A stretch of 58,704 nt of DNA from Nitrospirota bacterium (GTDB lineage Bacteria; Nitrospirota; Nitrospiria; Nitrospirales; UBA8639), in NCBI GenBank assembly GCA_011088105.1, contig JAALKI010000016.1, forward strand, positions 1-58,704, read 5' to 3'. Both the position numbers and the translations under genes were made by a program. The notes under the pieces were generated by a model, which had not been told where the DNA came from, ran no database searches, and saw only the letters and a program-made list of their open reading frames with translations. This document shows, one piece after another, positions 1 to 9,568 of this stretch. The first letter of the stretch is position 1, and each line of letters begins with the position of its first letter.

Positions 1-142
1 ATCCAGCCATCCTAAGATAACTCTCGTTATCTAGGACAGCCCCTAATTTTTTACTCAGTGTTCTCTTACCATCTAGATGATAAGGAGAAATATTAAACTT
101 GTCGCTTTAGTCACCTGCGTTGAAAAAGATAAGGAGGGAAAC

Positions 143-703
143 ATGCTAATACCCCCAATTGTCTTCATATCGATTTTTTTGGCATGTGGTAGTTCCTTCG
201 CTTTAGCGGACGGTCCTAGAACTGGACCTATTCATGGACCTTTCGCAGAGGATACTCTGTTCACGTTCACCGTTCATGAGGAAAGTTCAACAATAACAGG
301 AGACAAGCTGGCAGCCCTTGAGTCAAAGGTCAAGACCTTGGAAGCCAGAATGAATAAACTTTTTCCACAATCCCTTATTGAGCAACACGAGCTGAATCTC
401 GAGCAAGTCCCTTACGACTCCAACAGGGTTCAAATGATGCAAGGGTGGACATCCGAAGAGCATGTCCGAGAAGCCACGGCACATCATCAAAAAGCTGAAG
501 ACCTCCACATGGAAATCCAACGGTTACAAAATCGGATAGACCGGTTTTTCCAAAAACCGTATTTAGACACGAAAGGATTCAAACGAAGCCGTCTGAAACA
601 CATGAAAGGTCATTTAATACAAGCATTTCGTAAGGCCACAACAAAAACAGTTTGGCATACACGGCAAGCCGAGAAGATAATAACCTCCGAACAAAACTTG
701 TAG
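143..703 (+). CDS. Secreted coiled-coil protein of unknown function
   Basis: This 186-residue protein is not one I recognise. The reading frame is open from 77, but I place the start at the ATG at 143 because a strong ribosome-binding site (AAGGAGGG, 131-138) lies just upstream and the protein then begins with a hydrophobic signal peptide ending in a signal-peptidase-I type ALA-D site. A Cys precedes that site, but the FLAC context is a poor lipobox. The mature part is polar and rich in charged residues. A heptad-like stretch (KLAALESKVKTLEARM) and a second helical stretch near residues 120-155 suggest coiled coil, and the tail is very basic. It is probably periplasmic. The next gene downstream is a decayed outer-membrane channel, so this may once have had an envelope partner. 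Confidence 0.6.
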   Translation: MLIPPIVFISIFLACGSSFALADGPRTGPIHGPFAEDTLFTFTVHEESSTITGDKLAALESKVKTLEARMNKLFPQSLIEQHELNLEQVPYDSNRVQMMQGWTSEEHVREATAHHQKAEDLHMEIQRLQNRIDRFFQKPYLDTKGFKRSRLKHMKGHLIQAFRKATTKTVWHTRQAEKIITSEQNL

Positions 704-713
704 AGGCTGTGGA

Positions 714-1433
714 ATGCCGACCTTTTCCTCGGCTTTCGCGGAAGAGCTGAAGACGAGGACATACCGCCCTGCGGTTTTGAATTTAGCCTATCTCCCTCTG
801 CCAAAATATTTAGAAGTTGAAATAGGCTGGCAATCATTGAAGAACAAGTCAGATGATCGTCACCGATATAGCCTGCCGTATCTCCTGAAATATGCACTCA
901 TGGAACGAATCGAGGGTGTTAATAAAAGGAGATGCGGGGATCATAAGTGATCGCCCCACGCAAAGCGGGTTTGGTGATGTCTTAGGACCCCTCAAGCTCG
1001 TGCATCCGTTGAAAACCCTTATGCCGTCGGCCTTGAGCCTCGAAGGCGGGATTAAGTTCCCCACTGTACCCAAACAGGGCAAACAGACTATGAACTTAAT
1101 GGCATCTATGGTATAGCCTTGGACCGCTTGGTGCTCGATCTCAACGTTATCTATACTCGGCTAGGAGACGCGTCAGAGAACGAAGCCAATGATGATCTCG
1201 AATGAGTGACAACGGCATCCTACGCCATAACTGATCGCTTGAACCTTGCTGGCGAATTGTTTGGTTCCCATCGGCAAGGGATCCGGCCTTTCCTCCAATA
1301 TTTGCGTGCCATGATCTATGCGATCACGCCACGCATTATTGGCGATGCTAGCATGGCTTTTGGGCTAACAGGTGCCTCACAAGAGTGGACGCTTTTTACG
1401 GGTCTCACAATTCTGACCTGGTCGCCATTCTAA
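714..1433 (+). pseudogene. Decayed outer-membrane channel (MetA-pathway phenol-degradation-like family)
   Basis: Three open segments in different frames read as consecutive parts of one beta-strand-rich protein. Segment 714 to about 910 gives LEVEIGWQSLKNKSDD and YSLPYLLKYALMERIE. It continues, shifted by one base, as SRVLIKGDAGI to LSLEGGIKFPTVPK (about 905-1080). A second shift leads to DYELNGIYGIALDRLVLDL from 1086, then a TGA at 1203-1205, then TASYAITDRLNLAGELFG to 1433. The pattern (EVGW, LKYALMERIELR, GGIKFPT, alternating strands) fits the putative outer-membrane 'transporter' family annotated as MetA-pathway of phenol degradation; that family call is from memory. Two frameshifts plus one stop make it non-functional. 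The remains of a signal peptide (SSAFAEE) are at the start. Confidence 0.65.
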
Positions 1434-1468
1434 AATCCATGACACCTGCACAAATTTTGTGCCACGCC

Positions 1469-3820
1469 CTATTGATTCAATGAGACCTCAGCAGTTCCAT
1501 CTCCCTTGTATAGCGGGATCGTAAAAGTAAATGTACTGCCTTTTCCAACCTGACTTTCTACCCCAATGGTTCCTCCCTGCAGTTCAACCAAGTGTTTTGT
1601 AATGGCCAACCCCAACCCCGCTCCTCGGGCAGCAGCTGGTGTTGCCTTCCCTCGATAGAATTGCAAAAAGACTTTCTGCTGTTCTTCCTCAAAAATCCCA
1701 CATCCAGTGTCTTGAACCGATACCTGAACAAATTCCTCTGTCCCTTCACGTACTTCGATCATAATACGCCCTTCAGCCTGAGTGAAGGTAATGGCATTTT
1801 GCACAAGATTGCTGAGCACCCGATGCAATTTGTCATGATCACCCATGACTAATGGGAGTAGATCGCCTTGGCTGACCTGCAGATCCACCCCTTTCCGGAC
1901 AACCTGGACCTGAAGTTCCTCCGTCACTTCTTGCACAACATCCTGAATGGCCAAGGGCGCCAGGGTCACGCTTACCTGGCCCGTCTCAATTCGGGAAAGA
2001 TCCAGAAGTTCATTGATCATCCTGGTAAGACGTTCGGAATTATGAAGCAAGCGTTGCAGGTAATACTGTTGCTTGGGAGTCAAGGCTCCAGCGAGGCCGT
2101 CTAGCATATTTTCGATGTATCCTTTAATAGAGGTCATGGGGGTACGTAACTCATGAGAAACAATAGAGACAAAGCCCGATTTCAGGCGATCTAGTTCTCG
2201 AAGTTTTTCATTCGCAATTTGCAAGGCCTGAGTTCGCTCAAGCACTCTCCGCTCCAGGTTGTGGGTCAGCGTGCCAAGTTCCTGGTAGGCATTGGCATTA
2301 TCGATGGCCACCGCGACATGGCTCGCAATGGTTGTCAACAAGTCTAAGTCTTCTTGAGCGCAGGGATGGCTGGCCTTGTCAGCCACTAAGTATCCCAGCA
2401 CACGGCTCTTGCTTTGTAAGGGAACACCCACAAGGGAGGTGATCCCAATCTGTTCGGCCACGGCTAAGAATGGTGGAAACATACGATGACGAATCGTGTG
2501 AAGATCGGGAACTAAAAGTGGACGCTTGTGAATCAGCAGATCAGCTTCGATACTCCCGTCATCTTGAACTGGAATTTTAATTTGTTTCGCCCGTGCTTCA
2601 ATGTCCAGAGGCACCCCAGAGACTCGGGATAGGAGAGCAACTCCTTGTGTCTCATCATAAAGTACGAGAAGCATTCGTCCGAAACCGACCTGTTCAATCA
2701 GTAATTGCAAAACGGTCGTGAACAGCTTATCCAAGTCCAGAGTCGAGGTAATAGCCGTGCTGGTTTGATTGAGTGCTTGGAGTTGTCTTAGCTGTCGTTG
2801 GATAGTTCCGATGTTGAGAGAGATGGCTTCGTCTCGATCTTGTAAGGAATGGGTCATCTGGTTAAATATCGCGGTTAATTGTCCAACTTCGTCGCGCGTG
2901 GTGACATCCGCTGTAGCCGTGAGATCTCCTACAGCTACTCGTTGAGCGACATAGGCAAGATTGGATAGCGGGGTGATAATTCTTCCAGCCATCCAAATAG
3001 TCGCCGTAATACCAAAGACAATAATAGCCAGAGTTAACAGCCCAATGTCGTAGATGACTCCTTTCAAGACTTGTTGCATGAGAGATTCAGTCACTCCCAC
3101 ATGTATAACCCCATAGACCTTGGCTTCTCGGATCGAGTGGGAGTTCTCTGGTGAACCCTTGCCTTCAGAACCTAGAAGTAACGGACCTAAAGGAGAATTA
3201 TCCGAAGCTTCATTGGGACTTTGACGAATGACGGGAAAAGCAAAATTATGCAGTCGTTCCAGGCCGGCAGATTCCCCTTGATCATCTAACACAGGGGTGG
3301 CACCAATACCTTGGAGACCAGCGTGTGCTGTTGACTGGAAAGAGGTTATCTTGATTGAGAAGTCGAGTGAGTCAATCTGTGAATGAGTGATGGCTGTATC
3401 AGGATACAACGGCCGGTTCTTGTCCCGCACCAAGGTATTTCCAGCCTTCAGCATGCCTTTGGATGCACGAGCCAGCAGACTCCCTTCGGAACTTGTGATC
3501 ATGACATAGACAACTTCCTCAACCTCCATCACCCCTTCTATGAACCGCTGGAGTTGCAGCGTGTCTTCGGTAAAAAGAGCAAAGCGGCTGTTCGAGGCCA
3601 GGTTTTTGACAAGGATGTTGCCAAGCCTCACTAGTTGATCGGTCATATCCGTTGTCTTGTTTTGAATAAAATACCAACTTAATCCCGTACAGGTTGTCAT
3701 GATGACCAGACTTAAAAACACCACCAGCTTTGTGCGAAGACTCCTATAGGGAGAGGGAAAGAATACTCTGTTCTTCCTCTGACGCGAACTTGCAACACGA
3801 TCTGGATTAGTATCGCTCAT
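1469..3820 (-). CDS. Membrane sensor histidine kinase, HAMP-GAF-HisKA-HATPase
   Basis: A 783-residue hybrid of sensor modules. There is a transmembrane helix at about 31-52, a roughly 200-residue periplasmic region, a second helix at about 255-278, HAMP (278-331), a GAF domain (about 350-512), a coiled linker, HisKA with the H box VSIVSHELRTP (phospho-acceptor His about 556) and a HATPase_c domain with N, G1 (DTGCGI) and G2 (GAGLGLAI) boxes. It should autophosphorylate in response to an extracytoplasmic ligand. Its start overlaps the end of the upstream periplasmic binding-protein gene by 14 bases, so the two are translationally coupled and the binding protein may be its ligand sensor. No response regulator lies beside it. 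The functional family is certain; the signal is unknown. Confidence 0.93.
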   Translation of the reverse strand: MSDTNPDRVASSRQRKNRVFFPSPYRSLRTKLVVFLSLVIMTTCTGLSWYFIQNKTTDMTDQLVRLGNILVKNLASNSRFALFTEDTLQLQRFIEGVMEVEEVVYVMITSSEGSLLARASKGMLKAGNTLVRDKNRPLYPDTAITHSQIDSLDFSIKITSFQSTAHAGLQGIGATPVLDDQGESAGLERLHNFAFPVIRQSPNEASDNSPLGPLLLGSEGKGSPENSHSIREAKVYGVIHVGVTESLMQQVLKGVIYDIGLLTLAIIVFGITATIWMAGRIITPLSNLAYVAQRVAVGDLTATADVTTRDEVGQLTAIFNQMTHSLQDRDEAISLNIGTIQRQLRQLQALNQTSTAITSTLDLDKLFTTVLQLLIEQVGFGRMLLVLYDETQGVALLSRVSGVPLDIEARAKQIKIPVQDDGSIEADLLIHKRPLLVPDLHTIRHRMFPPFLAVAEQIGITSLVGVPLQSKSRVLGYLVADKASHPCAQEDLDLLTTIASHVAVAIDNANAYQELGTLTHNLERRVLERTQALQIANEKLRELDRLKSGFVSIVSHELRTPMTSIKGYIENMLDGLAGALTPKQQYYLQRLLHNSERLTRMINELLDLSRIETGQVSVTLAPLAIQDVVQEVTEELQVQVVRKGVDLQVSQGDLLPLVMGDHDKLHRVLSNLVQNAITFTQAEGRIMIEVREGTEEFVQVSVQDTGCGIFEEEQQKVFLQFYRGKATPAAARGAGLGLAITKHLVELQGGTIGVESQVGKGSTFTFTIPLYKGDGTAEVSLNQ

Positions 3821-4754
3821 GTGCTCGCTCGATAATCTTGGGATCTAAGGTAAGTCCTAAAAATTTTGCCGTTTTCAAGTTCAGCGCCATCTTCACCTGT
3901 GAAGGTGAAATAACCTGATAAGGGACAGAAACTTTGCCGGAGAGAATGGTTTTTGAGAGCTGTGCAGCTTGGGCCCCAACCTCCTTATAGTCGACTGAAA
4001 GGCTCAAGAGGGCCCCACTTCGGACCAATTCAGTCGAAAAGCCGATGAGGGGAATGTTGACTTCCAAGGTGGTATCAAGGAGAAACCGCAGTGAATCTTC
4101 ATTGAGTACCGTGCTGTCAGGCAATAGCCAGAGCGCATGAACATGGGTTAACAGGCTTCTGGCGGCCTCAGGAACGTCTTTCTCCGTCTGTATTTCCCGA
4201 CTGATGATTTTCATGCCGAAGGCGGTCGCATGATGGCGGGCTTCAGCGAGCAATCGTGCTGTTTTGTTTGGGTCATACAGAACACCGATGCGTGTGGCAT
4301 ACGGTAGGACCTCGCTTATGCTTGCTAATTGACGTTCAATAGGGACATCTAAGAGCACGCCGGTGATATTAGGGGCAATCAGGTTATACCTAGCCGGATC
4401 CAAGACCATGGTATACACCACCGGCACGTCAAGAATTTCTAGTTTGGCGGCAAGAGCAGCTTTTAATCCAATAGCGAGAACCAGCTCGACATCGGATGCA
4501 CGGAGTTTCCTAGCCAATTTTCGACCACGTTCGAGATTCCCCTTGAGGTTCATTTCCAAAAATGTGAAGGCAGGACCGAAAGCAGACTTTGCTGCAGTGA
4601 CGGCTTGGTTATATGCCTTCAAATCGGCTGATTTGAAGATGGCAATCTCCTGGGTCGCCCCGAAGGCCGAGACTATCCAGAGACCAACACTGAGGAAAGT
4701 AGCAAGGCTTGATGCCCATATCCTACCGGAACACAAGGGGGTTGACCTGTTCAC
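3807..4754 (-). CDS. ABC transporter substrate-binding protein, ABC_sub_bind family
   Basis: A 315-residue periplasmic protein of the TrpX-like ABC_sub_bind family (PF04392 type). The GTG start at 4754 has a GAGGT ribosome-binding site eight bases upstream. The first 35 residues form a signal peptide. The body shows family patterns such as VPVVYTMVLDPARYN, ATRIGVLYDPNKTA, the hinge region LWLLPDSTVLN and a final SPSQVKMALNLKTAKFLGL. No permease or ATPase gene is nearby. It sits between a TonB-dependent receptor and a histidine kinase whose gene it overlaps, so it more likely delivers a ligand to the sensor than feeds an importer. The ligand cannot be told from sequence. Confidence 0.88.
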   Translation of the reverse strand: MNRSTPLCSGRIWASSLATFLSVGLWIVSAFGATQEIAIFKSADLKAYNQAVTAAKSAFGPAFTFLEMNLKGNLERGRKLARKLRASDVELVLAIGLKAALAAKLEILDVPVVYTMVLDPARYNLIAPNITGVLLDVPIERQLASISEVLPYATRIGVLYDPNKTARLLAEARHHATAFGMKIISREIQTEKDVPEAARSLLTHVHALWLLPDSTVLNEDSLRFLLDTTLEVNIPLIGFSTELVRSGALLSLSVDYKEVGAQAAQLSKTILSGKVSVPYQVISPSQVKMALNLKTAKFLGLTLDPKIIERAHERY

Positions 4755-4803
4755 GTGAATACACCTCAGGACATTTGATGCTATAAGTCCCTACAGAAGC
4801 TGA

Positions 4804-6807
4804 CTAGAGGGTAATAGTAAACCAACCCATCACACGGCTTTTGATGGTTTCCCCTAAAGGATGCTCCTTGTGCCGATCATTGAGCGCATTGAAGGCCGAA
4901 AGGCTGACCTCGGCCCGCTCATTCCAAAAGTGATATCCAGCACGAAGGTTCACCAGCGTATAACTTCCCAATCGAGACTTGAAGGATTGGCCTGGATCAG
5001 AGAATTGAGTAACCAAATCGCCCAGAGGGTAGGAAGTTCCTCCAACATAATGCAGGGCGATTTCTCCACTCAGCCCGGAATCCCATTCTCCCCGTAGTCC
5101 TGAATTCACTTTAAATGAAGGCCCAGCACGCTGGAAGGTCTCATCAAACGACTGCCTGATATCTTGGTACGATAGGTTGGCAAAGGTACTCAACCAGCGT
5201 GCGGCCAACCATTCCAGCCCAACCTCTACTCCGTAAATGTCAGCCGTCCCCTGGGCATTGGCATTTTGAAGGACGGTAGAAGTAATGGGACGAAGCTCAA
5301 TAAGATTGGTAATATGATTCAAAAAGAATTCTCCTCGAACTCGCAACCGATGTTTGGCATACCAGCCTTGATACCCCAGTTGATACGATACGATTTTCTC
5401 TGCCTCAAGATTTTCGTTACCTAGAAAGGTGAACGATTCGCCAGTGGAGGTATTCGTAAGATGAAGGTCTTCATACGTTTCGAAAAGGGTTGGAGGACGA
5501 TGGGCCACAGATATTCCAATCCGAAACGCGTGGTCCGACCAGGGACGAAAGACCAGGGCTCCTCTCGGGCTATAGGACGGGTTGATAAAGGAACCCAGAT
5601 CCAGTCTGGTCCCGACCAGAAGTGTGAGACGATCGTTCAGCTTCCATTCATCTTGGACATACACTCCAAGCCGGTGTTCAGGTTTAACATCACTAACAAG
5701 GTTCCCTGAAAAGGTATTTACCCGGTAATTGATACCATAGGTCAGCCGATTGATGTCCCCAAGGTTAAGCATGTGCTGCCCAACAGCATTATACGTATTG
5801 CCCAAGAATGATAAAGTAGGTTTTCCCAATGGGTCCGAAAAGTGACGAAGGGTGCCCGATCCAATTTGAGGTCCTATCTGACTAGTGGCATCTAATTGGT
5901 TCCACCACGCCCGCAAAAACAGATTTGGACGTTCATAGCCCACATGAACATAAGGAAGCCGAATGTCGGAATCTAAGCGAAGGGACCGTAACACCGGGCC
6001 GTCAAATTTGTTCATCTCGACTAACCCGCCGGATACTCGAATGCGTGAATCTCCAGGCAGCTGGTAGTCGGTTTGAAGGTTGAATTTATAAGCTTGCAAG
6101 GCCAGGTTCTTTCGGCTCTTCCATTGATTGGCCTGATCCCACCCGAGAGAAAGACGGTATCCGAGGTTCCCTACAGATCCGCCCTGAATCGCCGATGTCG
6201 TGAAGGTACCAAACTCCCTGCCCCCAGCTTGCATGGTTGTGCCCTGCATGTCTTCAGGTGATTTGGTAATGATATTAATGACGCCATCAAACGCATTGAA
6301 CCCATACAGAGCCGATGCCGGGCCTTTGAGAACTTCAATACGCTTGATCTCCGGCAAGGTCACCGTAATTCCTCTCCAAAACGTGACACCTTGGACCTCA
6401 GTGTAAATAGACCGACCATCAACCAAGACCAGGATTTTATTAGCTAGGGTTTGATTATTGCCACGCATGCTTACGTTGAACTCTGAACCGGTCATTTGGA
6501 TGACCTCCATGCCCGGTATACGCCGCAAAACCGTTGGGAGATCCGGAGCGCCCGATTGAAGAATATCTTCATCCGTAATCACGTGTACATGCGCTGGAGC
6601 TTTGGAAATAGGCTGTTCGTCCTGAATAGCAATACTAACGGTTTCCTCTTCCAATAAATCTGCGAGTTCTTCGATACCGGAGTAATTGACAGGGTCTGGA
6701 GGCACAGGCTCTTGAGCCTGACTGAGTAGGGACGGGAACAGCCACCAGCAAAGCATGGCCATACTCCATGCGCAGCCATGGACCCAAGATGAAACTTCAC
6801 GCTCCAT
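4804..6807 (-). CDS. TonB-dependent outer-membrane receptor
   Basis: A 667-residue TonB-dependent receptor. A signal peptide (about 1-32) is followed by an acidic stretch with a TonB-box-like segment (ETVSIAIQDEQ), a plug domain (about 68-175: APAHVHVITDEDI, LRRIPGMEV, KILVLVDGRSIY, IKRIEVLKGPASALYG, GVINIITK) and a 22-strand-type barrel ending in the aromatic/leucine pattern WFTITL. The length is typical of colicin/vitamin/siderophore receptors. The ATG at 6807 has a good GGAGAGGAA site. About 50 bases separate it from the binding-protein gene downstream, so receptor, periplasmic protein and kinase probably form one operon for surface uptake and sensing. The cargo (siderophore, cobalamin or other) is not evident. 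Confidence 0.93.
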   Translation of the reverse strand: MEREVSSWVHGCAWSMAMLCWWLFPSLLSQAQEPVPPDPVNYSGIEELADLLEEETVSIAIQDEQPISKAPAHVHVITDEDILQSGAPDLPTVLRRIPGMEVIQMTGSEFNVSMRGNNQTLANKILVLVDGRSIYTEVQGVTFWRGITVTLPEIKRIEVLKGPASALYGFNAFDGVINIITKSPEDMQGTTMQAGGREFGTFTTSAIQGGSVGNLGYRLSLGWDQANQWKSRKNLALQAYKFNLQTDYQLPGDSRIRVSGGLVEMNKFDGPVLRSLRLDSDIRLPYVHVGYERPNLFLRAWWNQLDATSQIGPQIGSGTLRHFSDPLGKPTLSFLGNTYNAVGQHMLNLGDINRLTYGINYRVNTFSGNLVSDVKPEHRLGVYVQDEWKLNDRLTLLVGTRLDLGSFINPSYSPRGALVFRPWSDHAFRIGISVAHRPPTLFETYEDLHLTNTSTGESFTFLGNENLEAEKIVSYQLGYQGWYAKHRLRVRGEFFLNHITNLIELRPITSTVLQNANAQGTADIYGVEVGLEWLAARWLSTFANLSYQDIRQSFDETFQRAGPSFKVNSGLRGEWDSGLSGEIALHYVGGTSYPLGDLVTQFSDPGQSFKSRLGSYTLVNLRAGYHFWNERAEVSLSAFNALNDRHKEHPLGETIKSRVMGWFTITL

Positions 6808-7484
6808 TTCCTCTCCTTCCTAGCAACACACTCGAGAAAGAAAAAACGCCGCCGTGTCTAGTGATAGTCCTACTATTTGCATCCAAGTTCTTTACAATAG
6901 ACAAGAAACCCTTATTGAACGTTGTTCATCACAACAAGCCACGCCCTGAGCCTCTCGACCTGAAGGCAGCGCTATCCAGGAGGTATCTAGCAAACCTAGT
7001 GCCAGATGGTATGTCTGCAAAAAATGGCAGACTCGCTGTAAGTGCTTCATTAAGAATAATTTAATTTGTTTGGTAACTTTTTCATGCTATAAGCGTGAAA
7101 ATACTAATTGCCCTGAGATGTATCCATTCAGATACTACCAATGAACAATTAGATACATGCCTGAGAATTTATAAGCCCAAAGAAGATATATTATGAAAAA
7201 GGATTAAGGGAGGACCCGTTTGTTTTAAAAAATACGTTGAGAAGGATTATCATAGATGAAGCAATAATCTATCGGGTAGGAGCGTATCCTTCACGATACG
7301 CTCCTACCCGATAATCCTAATGATAGGCCGTACGAATGGAGTTGAGAATCATGACTTGTCCCTTTCTTGAAAGTCTGGTCGTCCCCATGAAATACTCCCT
7401 TATAGTAAAAAAATGAGTAAGAATTATGGGCTAACCTTGCGAAAAGCGCCAAATATGAACCGCTCGATTCCAGCCTAACAAATC
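6808..7484. other. Intergenic stretch between divergent TonB receptor and ispE genes
   Basis: About 680 bases without a convincing gene. A 98-codon frame starting inside the receptor gene has no ribosome-binding site or protein-like composition. The AT-rich part from about 7060 to 7250 may hold promoters, but I cannot fix any. The one distinct element is the perfect hairpin at 7271-7312, listed separately. Confidence 0.6.
7271..7312. repeat. Perfect 18-bp inverted repeat (hairpin)
   Basis: ATCGGGTAGGAGCGTATC (7271-7288), a six-base loop CTTCAC, and the exact reverse complement at 7295-7312. A second, outer pair (AGGATTATC at about 7242-7250 and GATAATCCT at about 7310-7318) flanks or competes with it. 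No T-run follows on either strand, so it is not a standard terminator. It could be a transcript-stabilising hairpin, a protein-binding palindrome or a remnant of a small mobile repeat. Confidence 0.85.
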
Positions 7485-8360
7485 ATGAAAGACCACACGG
7501 CTATTGTCGTACAGGCTCCAGCAAAAATTAATCTGGTCTTGCGGGTACTAAATCAGCTTCCTAATGGATATCATGCACTCTGGTCACTGATGCAGACTGT
7601 GGAATTAATGGATGAGATCAGCCTGAGTTTTTATCCACAAGGGTCTGACATTCTTTTACGATGCCCTGGAGGAACTGTCTCCACTGGACAGGATAATTTG
7701 ATTCATCGAGCGGCGAAACTTGTCTTCGAACAGAGTAAAACACAAGGGGGCATCGAGATTGATCTCACGAAACGCATTCCGATTGCTGCAGGATTAGGAG
7801 GCGGCAGTAGCGATGCTGCCGCAACCATTTATGGTCTCAATCAACTACTAGGCTTGGAATGGTCTACTCAGAAAATGGCTTCTCTTGGTGCAACATTGGG
7901 AAGCGATGTCCCATTCTTTTTTTCAGCTCCCACTGCATTGGTTCAAGGATGGGGGCAAGACATCACAGCAATGCAATCATCCGGCAACCGATGGGTGGTC
8001 TTGGTAAATCCAGGATTTCCAATCGAAACGAAAATAGCTTTTCAACGTTTGGCTGAGAGACGAAATAAAATACTCCCTATTTCCAAACATTTGCATTACA
8101 TTCAGGAGAACCGGGGTTGGTCTTGGGAAAATCTTATGCCTCTTTTGGAAAATGATTTTGAAACGGTCCTTTTCCCAGAATATGAGTCCTTAGGCCAATT
8201 AAAAACCGAATTACTGGAAAGTGGCGCTGAAGGGGCCCTATTATCAGGAAGCGGGCCAACGGTGTTTGGGATTTTTCCTGATGAATTATCCGCCAGACAA
8301 GCCAAGGAGGCGGCAGAACGAACCCCTGGACGAAGGGCCTTTGCCGTGCCAACGGCATAA
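7485..8360 (+). CDS. ispE: 4-diphosphocytidyl-2-C-methyl-D-erythritol kinase
   Basis: IspE phosphorylates CDP-methylerythritol in the MEP pathway of isoprenoid synthesis (cytosol, ATP-dependent). At 291 residues it has family length. GHMP-kinase features are visible: N-terminal APAKINLVLRVL with RPNGYH-like LPNGYHAL, the ATP-binding glycine loop PIAAGLGGGSSDAAA (about 98-112) and a C-terminal motif LLSGSGPTVFG. Starting ATG at 7485. It heads the housekeeping run; ispE followed by prs, rplY and pth is a very common bacterial order. Confidence 0.97.
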   Translation: MKDHTAIVVQAPAKINLVLRVLNQLPNGYHALWSLMQTVELMDEISLSFYPQGSDILLRCPGGTVSTGQDNLIHRAAKLVFEQSKTQGGIEIDLTKRIPIAAGLGGGSSDAAATIYGLNQLLGLEWSTQKMASLGATLGSDVPFFFSAPTALVQGWGQDITAMQSSGNRWVVLVNPGFPIETKIAFQRLAERRNKILPISKHLHYIQENRGWSWENLMPLLENDFETVLFPEYESLGQLKTELLESGAEGALLSGSGPTVFGIFPDELSARQAKEAAERTPGRRAFAVPTA

Positions 8361-8488
8361 GGGCAGGGAGTTAGGAACACCGCTGTTTGTGTTGACAACG
8401 ACGAAGTGATCACCTACATTTGATTCCCCACCAGTGAAAAGGTGACATAGCTGAGTACTTTGTATTTTCAACTTCTATTGGCTAGACC

Positions 8489-9430
8489 GTGAGTCGAACA
8501 CTTAAACTGTTTTCCGGCAACTCGAATCTTTCTCTCTCCGAGGAAATCAGCCAATATTTAGGTATTGGGCTCTCCCAGGCTACCGTTTCGACATTCAGCG
8601 ATGGGGAAATCCGAGTAAAGATTGAAGAAAATGTGCGCGGAGCGGATGTATTCTTGATTCAATCCTGTTGCCATCCGGTCAATACCTCGATCATGGAATT
8701 GCTCATTATGATCGATGCGCTGAAACGGTCATCGGCTTCTCGTATTACCGCCGTCATCCCCTATTATGGATATGCACGGCAAGACCGCAAGGACCAACCA
8801 CGTGTGCCGATCAGTGCCAAACTGATGGCAGACCTGATTACCACAGCAGGGGCCCATCGGGCGTTGACTATGGATCTCCATGCTGGGCCAATTCAAGGGT
8901 TTTTCAATATTCCCGTCGATCATCTGTATGCCACTCCGGTTTTGTTGGATTACATCAAAAACAGCAATCTCGGCGAATTTGTCGTGGTCTCTCCAGATGC
9001 GGGCGGAGTCGAACGTGCGCGGGCGTTTGCAAAGCATCTTGGGGCCAAGATAGCGATTATCGACAAACGCCGGGAAGGGCCCAATCAAGCACAAGTCATG
9101 AATATTATTGGAGATGTTCAAGGAAAACAGGCGCTGCTCTTGGATGATATGATCGATACGGCTGGAACGATTGTCGAAACCGCACAAGCGTGTAAGAATA
9201 AGGGCGCCTCTCAAGTATGGGCTGCCTGTACCCACCCTGTTCTCTCTGGACCAGCCATTGAACGCCTGCAACAATCGTGTCTAACTGAAGTGGTTGTCAC
9301 GAATTCCATTCCTCTACATGGGAAAGACCACCATTGTCCGAAAATTCGTACCTTGTCAGTCGCTTCGTTGCTCGGCGAAGCCATTAGCCGTATTCACGAG
9401 GAACAATCCGTCACCTCACTGTTTGTCTAG
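8489..9430 (+). CDS. prs: Ribose-phosphate pyrophosphokinase
   Basis: PRPP synthetase makes phosphoribosyl pyrophosphate from ribose 5-phosphate and ATP for nucleotide, His and Trp synthesis. The 313-residue product has the class I pattern: N-terminal [37 protein letters not shown], the flexible loop [11 protein letters not shown], the metal-binding [12 protein letters not shown] and the PRPP loop [12 protein letters not shown] (about 217-228). The start is GTG at 8489, which fits the usual N-terminus; the ribosome-binding site is weak. Confidence 0.97.
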   Translation: MSRTLKLFSGNSNLSLSEEISQYLGIGLSQATVSTFSDGEIRVKIEENVRGADVFLIQSCCHPVNTSIMELLIMIDALKRSSASRITAVIPYYGYARQDRKDQPRVPISAKLMADLITTAGAHRALTMDLHAGPIQGFFNIPVDHLYATPVLLDYIKNSNLGEFVVVSPDAGGVERARAFAKHLGAKIAIIDKRREGPNQAQVMNIIGDVQGKQALLLDDMIDTAGTIVETAQACKNKGASQVWAACTHPVLSGPAIERLQQSCLTEVVVTNSIPLHGKDHHCPKIRTLSVASLLGEAISRIHEEQSVTSLFV

Positions 9431-9568
9431 CCTTCTTTTTATTTTTCCTTTCAAGCCTGTTAAGATGAAAAGTTTGAGTATTCTGATAGAGAGTCGGCTC
9501 AGATCTTTATAGAGGGACAGCTATGCTGATTGTTGTTGAATCATTCACATCTATACATGAGGGACATG

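Noticed and set aside
6768-7064. 98-codon plus-strand frame in the receptor-ispE spacer
   Set aside because: Starts inside the antisense of the receptor gene, has no ribosome-binding site and no protein-like composition.
8361-8488. Possible tRNA between ispE and prs, where many genomes have tRNA-Gln
   Set aside because: No GTTCGANTC T-arm or acceptor pairing was found; only a weak TCACCT/AGGTGA pair is present.
8668-9274. Long alternative frames (159 and 181 codons) across prs
   Set aside because: They are shadows of the clearly real prs gene in other frames.
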